Source: Gemmobacter caeruleus (lineage in GTDB: Bacteria; Pseudomonadota; Alphaproteobacteria; Rhodobacterales; Rhodobacteraceae). Taken from it: 64,000 bases of DNA. A model generated the notes under the pieces. The model saw nothing but the letters and a program-made list of their open reading frames with translations. It did no database searches and had not been told where the DNA came from. Below are positions 63,300 to 64,000 of the stretch, piece after piece. Position numbers and translations under genes: made by a program. The first letter of the stretch is position 1. Each line of letters opens with the position of its first letter. Where the stretch lies: NCBI RefSeq assembly GCF_008271655.1, contig NZ_VKKX01000044.1, positions 385,918 to 449,917 on the forward strand, written 5' to 3'.

Positions 63300-63890
63300 A
63301 TGGCATCTAAATCAAAACTGGATCGTGCCGGAAGATATTTGAGCGACAGCAGTAAAGACTACGATGAGGAAATGTTAGAGCTCGAAATGCTCTTTGATGA
63401 ATATAGAAAAGAGCACCTCGAACCTTTGACACGACTTACACTTGAACTACAACAGTGGCTGCACTCGCACAGCACAGAGTATTATATCGCCCAAAGATTG
63501 AAGAGAAAGCCGCAAATCCTTCGAAAACTAAAGATATTTAGCGTCCGCCTCACCCAATTGCAAGACATAGGCGGCTGCCGAATCATTGTCTCAAACAACA
63601 ATGACGTGAATGAACTTTTCAGGTACATCTCGGAGAAGTTGAACGAGAGTACTTTCGTAAAGATACTACGCGTGACCGATTACAGAGAAAAAGGAAGAGA
63701 CGACACAGGCTATCGTGCGCTGCATATTATTCTTGAAGTATCGGGCCGAATGCTTGAATTGCAACTGCGCAGCAGAATTCAACACTACTGGTCAGAAAGC
63801 ATAGAGCGGACATCTGTAATTTACGGGCATCGCCTAAAGGAGAAGGAAGGTGATCCGCTGATAATTGAGTACTTGTTTGATCCCGGATGA
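63300..63890 (+). CDS. RelA/SpoT-domain protein (small alarmone synthetase-like)
   Basis: A 196-residue protein with the RelA/SpoT nucleotidyltransferase pattern: YYIAQRLKRKPQILRKLKIF, the core LTQLQDIGGCRIIV, TGYRALHIIL, and LELQLRSRIQHYWSESIERT. It lacks HD hydrolase, TGS and ACT domains, so it could make alarmones (ppGpp, or ppApp-type toxins) but not degrade them. A toxin-like or phage-defence role is possible for such stand-alone genes (family knowledge), but no antitoxin gene is visible. DNA here is strikingly AT-rich with AAA, ATA and TTT codons, unlike every neighbour, and an IS-type transposase starts 75 bases downstream. The ribosome-binding site is weak. Confidence 0.8.
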   Translation: MASKSKLDRAGRYLSDSSKDYDEEMLELEMLFDEYRKEHLEPLTRLTLELQQWLHSHSTEYYIAQRLKRKPQILRKLKIFSVRLTQLQDIGGCRIIVSNNNDVNELFRYISEKLNESTFVKILRVTDYREKGRDDTGYRALHIILEVSGRMLELQLRSRIQHYWSESIERTSVIYGHRLKEKEGDPLIIEYLFDPG

Positions 63891-63965
63891 TCACATTTCC
63901 CCTCGGCGATCTGCACTCTTCATGGCAAGATCGGTGCTGAGGGGCATTCGGGACGGGGCACGGTC

Positions 63966-64000
63966 ATGCTGATCCATCTTCACAGCCAAGCGACGACGAC
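63966..64000 (+). mobile_element. start of an IS481-type transposase gene (cut by the window)
   Basis: The ATG at 63966 reads MLIHLHSQATTT before the window ends. I recognise this as the opening of IS481-family transposases. The left end of the element must lie between the RelA/SpoT stop at 63890 and this ATG; no terminal repeat can be confirmed from one end. Confidence 0.65.

Noticed and set aside
63254..63310. 18-codon ORF (MTSQIQKYYMDKIYQHGI) overlapping the RelA/SpoT start
   Set aside because: Too short to support; it might be a leader peptide or the frameshifted original N-terminus, but nothing decides this.

Overview
The window is a GC-rich alphaproteobacterial chromosome segment, most likely from Paracoccus or a close Rhodobacterales relative. 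The best pointer is a cytochrome c550-type gene (cycA) directly upstream of an aa3 oxidase subunit I gene (ctaD), an arrangement I know from Paracoccus denitrificans. The carA/yqeY divergent pair, a CtrA-type site and a PopZ-like gene next to tolC and pcm also fit alphaproteobacteria. About 58 genes are supported. I saw no tRNA, rRNA or CRISPR array.

Layout. 1-9 kb: a cut peptidoglycan-binding protein, lipB, cycA, ctaD, a Tat-exported alpha/beta hydrolase, an RTX protein, DUF2244, yqeY and carA. 8.8-10.8 kb: a membrane glycosyltransferase with an N-terminal MshEN-like domain behind a perfect CtrA-type site. 10.9-20.7 kb: three leftward genes (M20 hydrolase, FAD amine oxidase, argE-like deacetylase) opposite a five-gene dipeptide/oligopeptide ABC importer, probably one system for taking up and hydrolysing peptides or N-acyl amino acids. 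20.8-28 kb: DUF3422, pntAB transhydrogenase, and kynU-kynA for tryptophan breakdown. 28-34.5 kb: L,D-transpeptidase, an RTX remnant, a class I amidotransferase-like hydrolase, GNAT, a class V aminotransferase, an MsbA-like exporter and YgfZ. 34.7-38.3 kb: a small conserved protein, then leftward pcm-tolC-popZ-like.

38.5-54.3 kb is the most interesting region. An all-rightward catabolic cluster holds an HpaB-like flavin monooxygenase, a Rieske oxygenase, an FAD monooxygenase, RidA, DUF1028, an aldehyde dehydrogenase, a LysR regulator, a trimethylamine-dehydrogenase-like iron-sulfur flavoprotein, a polyamine-type ABC importer and an amidohydrolase. Three copies of one LysR-type box (TTAGG-N5-CCTAA and a one-mismatch variant) sit before the first gene, before the LysR gene itself and before the dehydrogenase. 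This suggests one regulon for an N-containing, probably N-methylated, compound that I cannot identify. The dehydrogenase keeps the cofactor-binding cysteines but has lost two of the three aromatic residues that bind trimethylamine.

54.3-63.2 kb: NnrU, a CbiX-type protein, a MogA/DUF2478 pair, PPK2, a LuxR regulator fused to a catalytically dead alpha/beta-hydrolase domain, a small membrane protein, a glutathione transferase and parE. After parE the base composition drops sharply: an AT-rich RelA/SpoT-domain gene is followed by the start of an IS481-type transposase, so the right edge enters an accessory island.

Two families of intergenic palindromes each occur twice (20.7 and 43.3 kb; 22.26 and 26.85 kb). 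Gene ends and starts come from reading frames plus ribosome-binding sites. Functions come from motif recognition without database searches.
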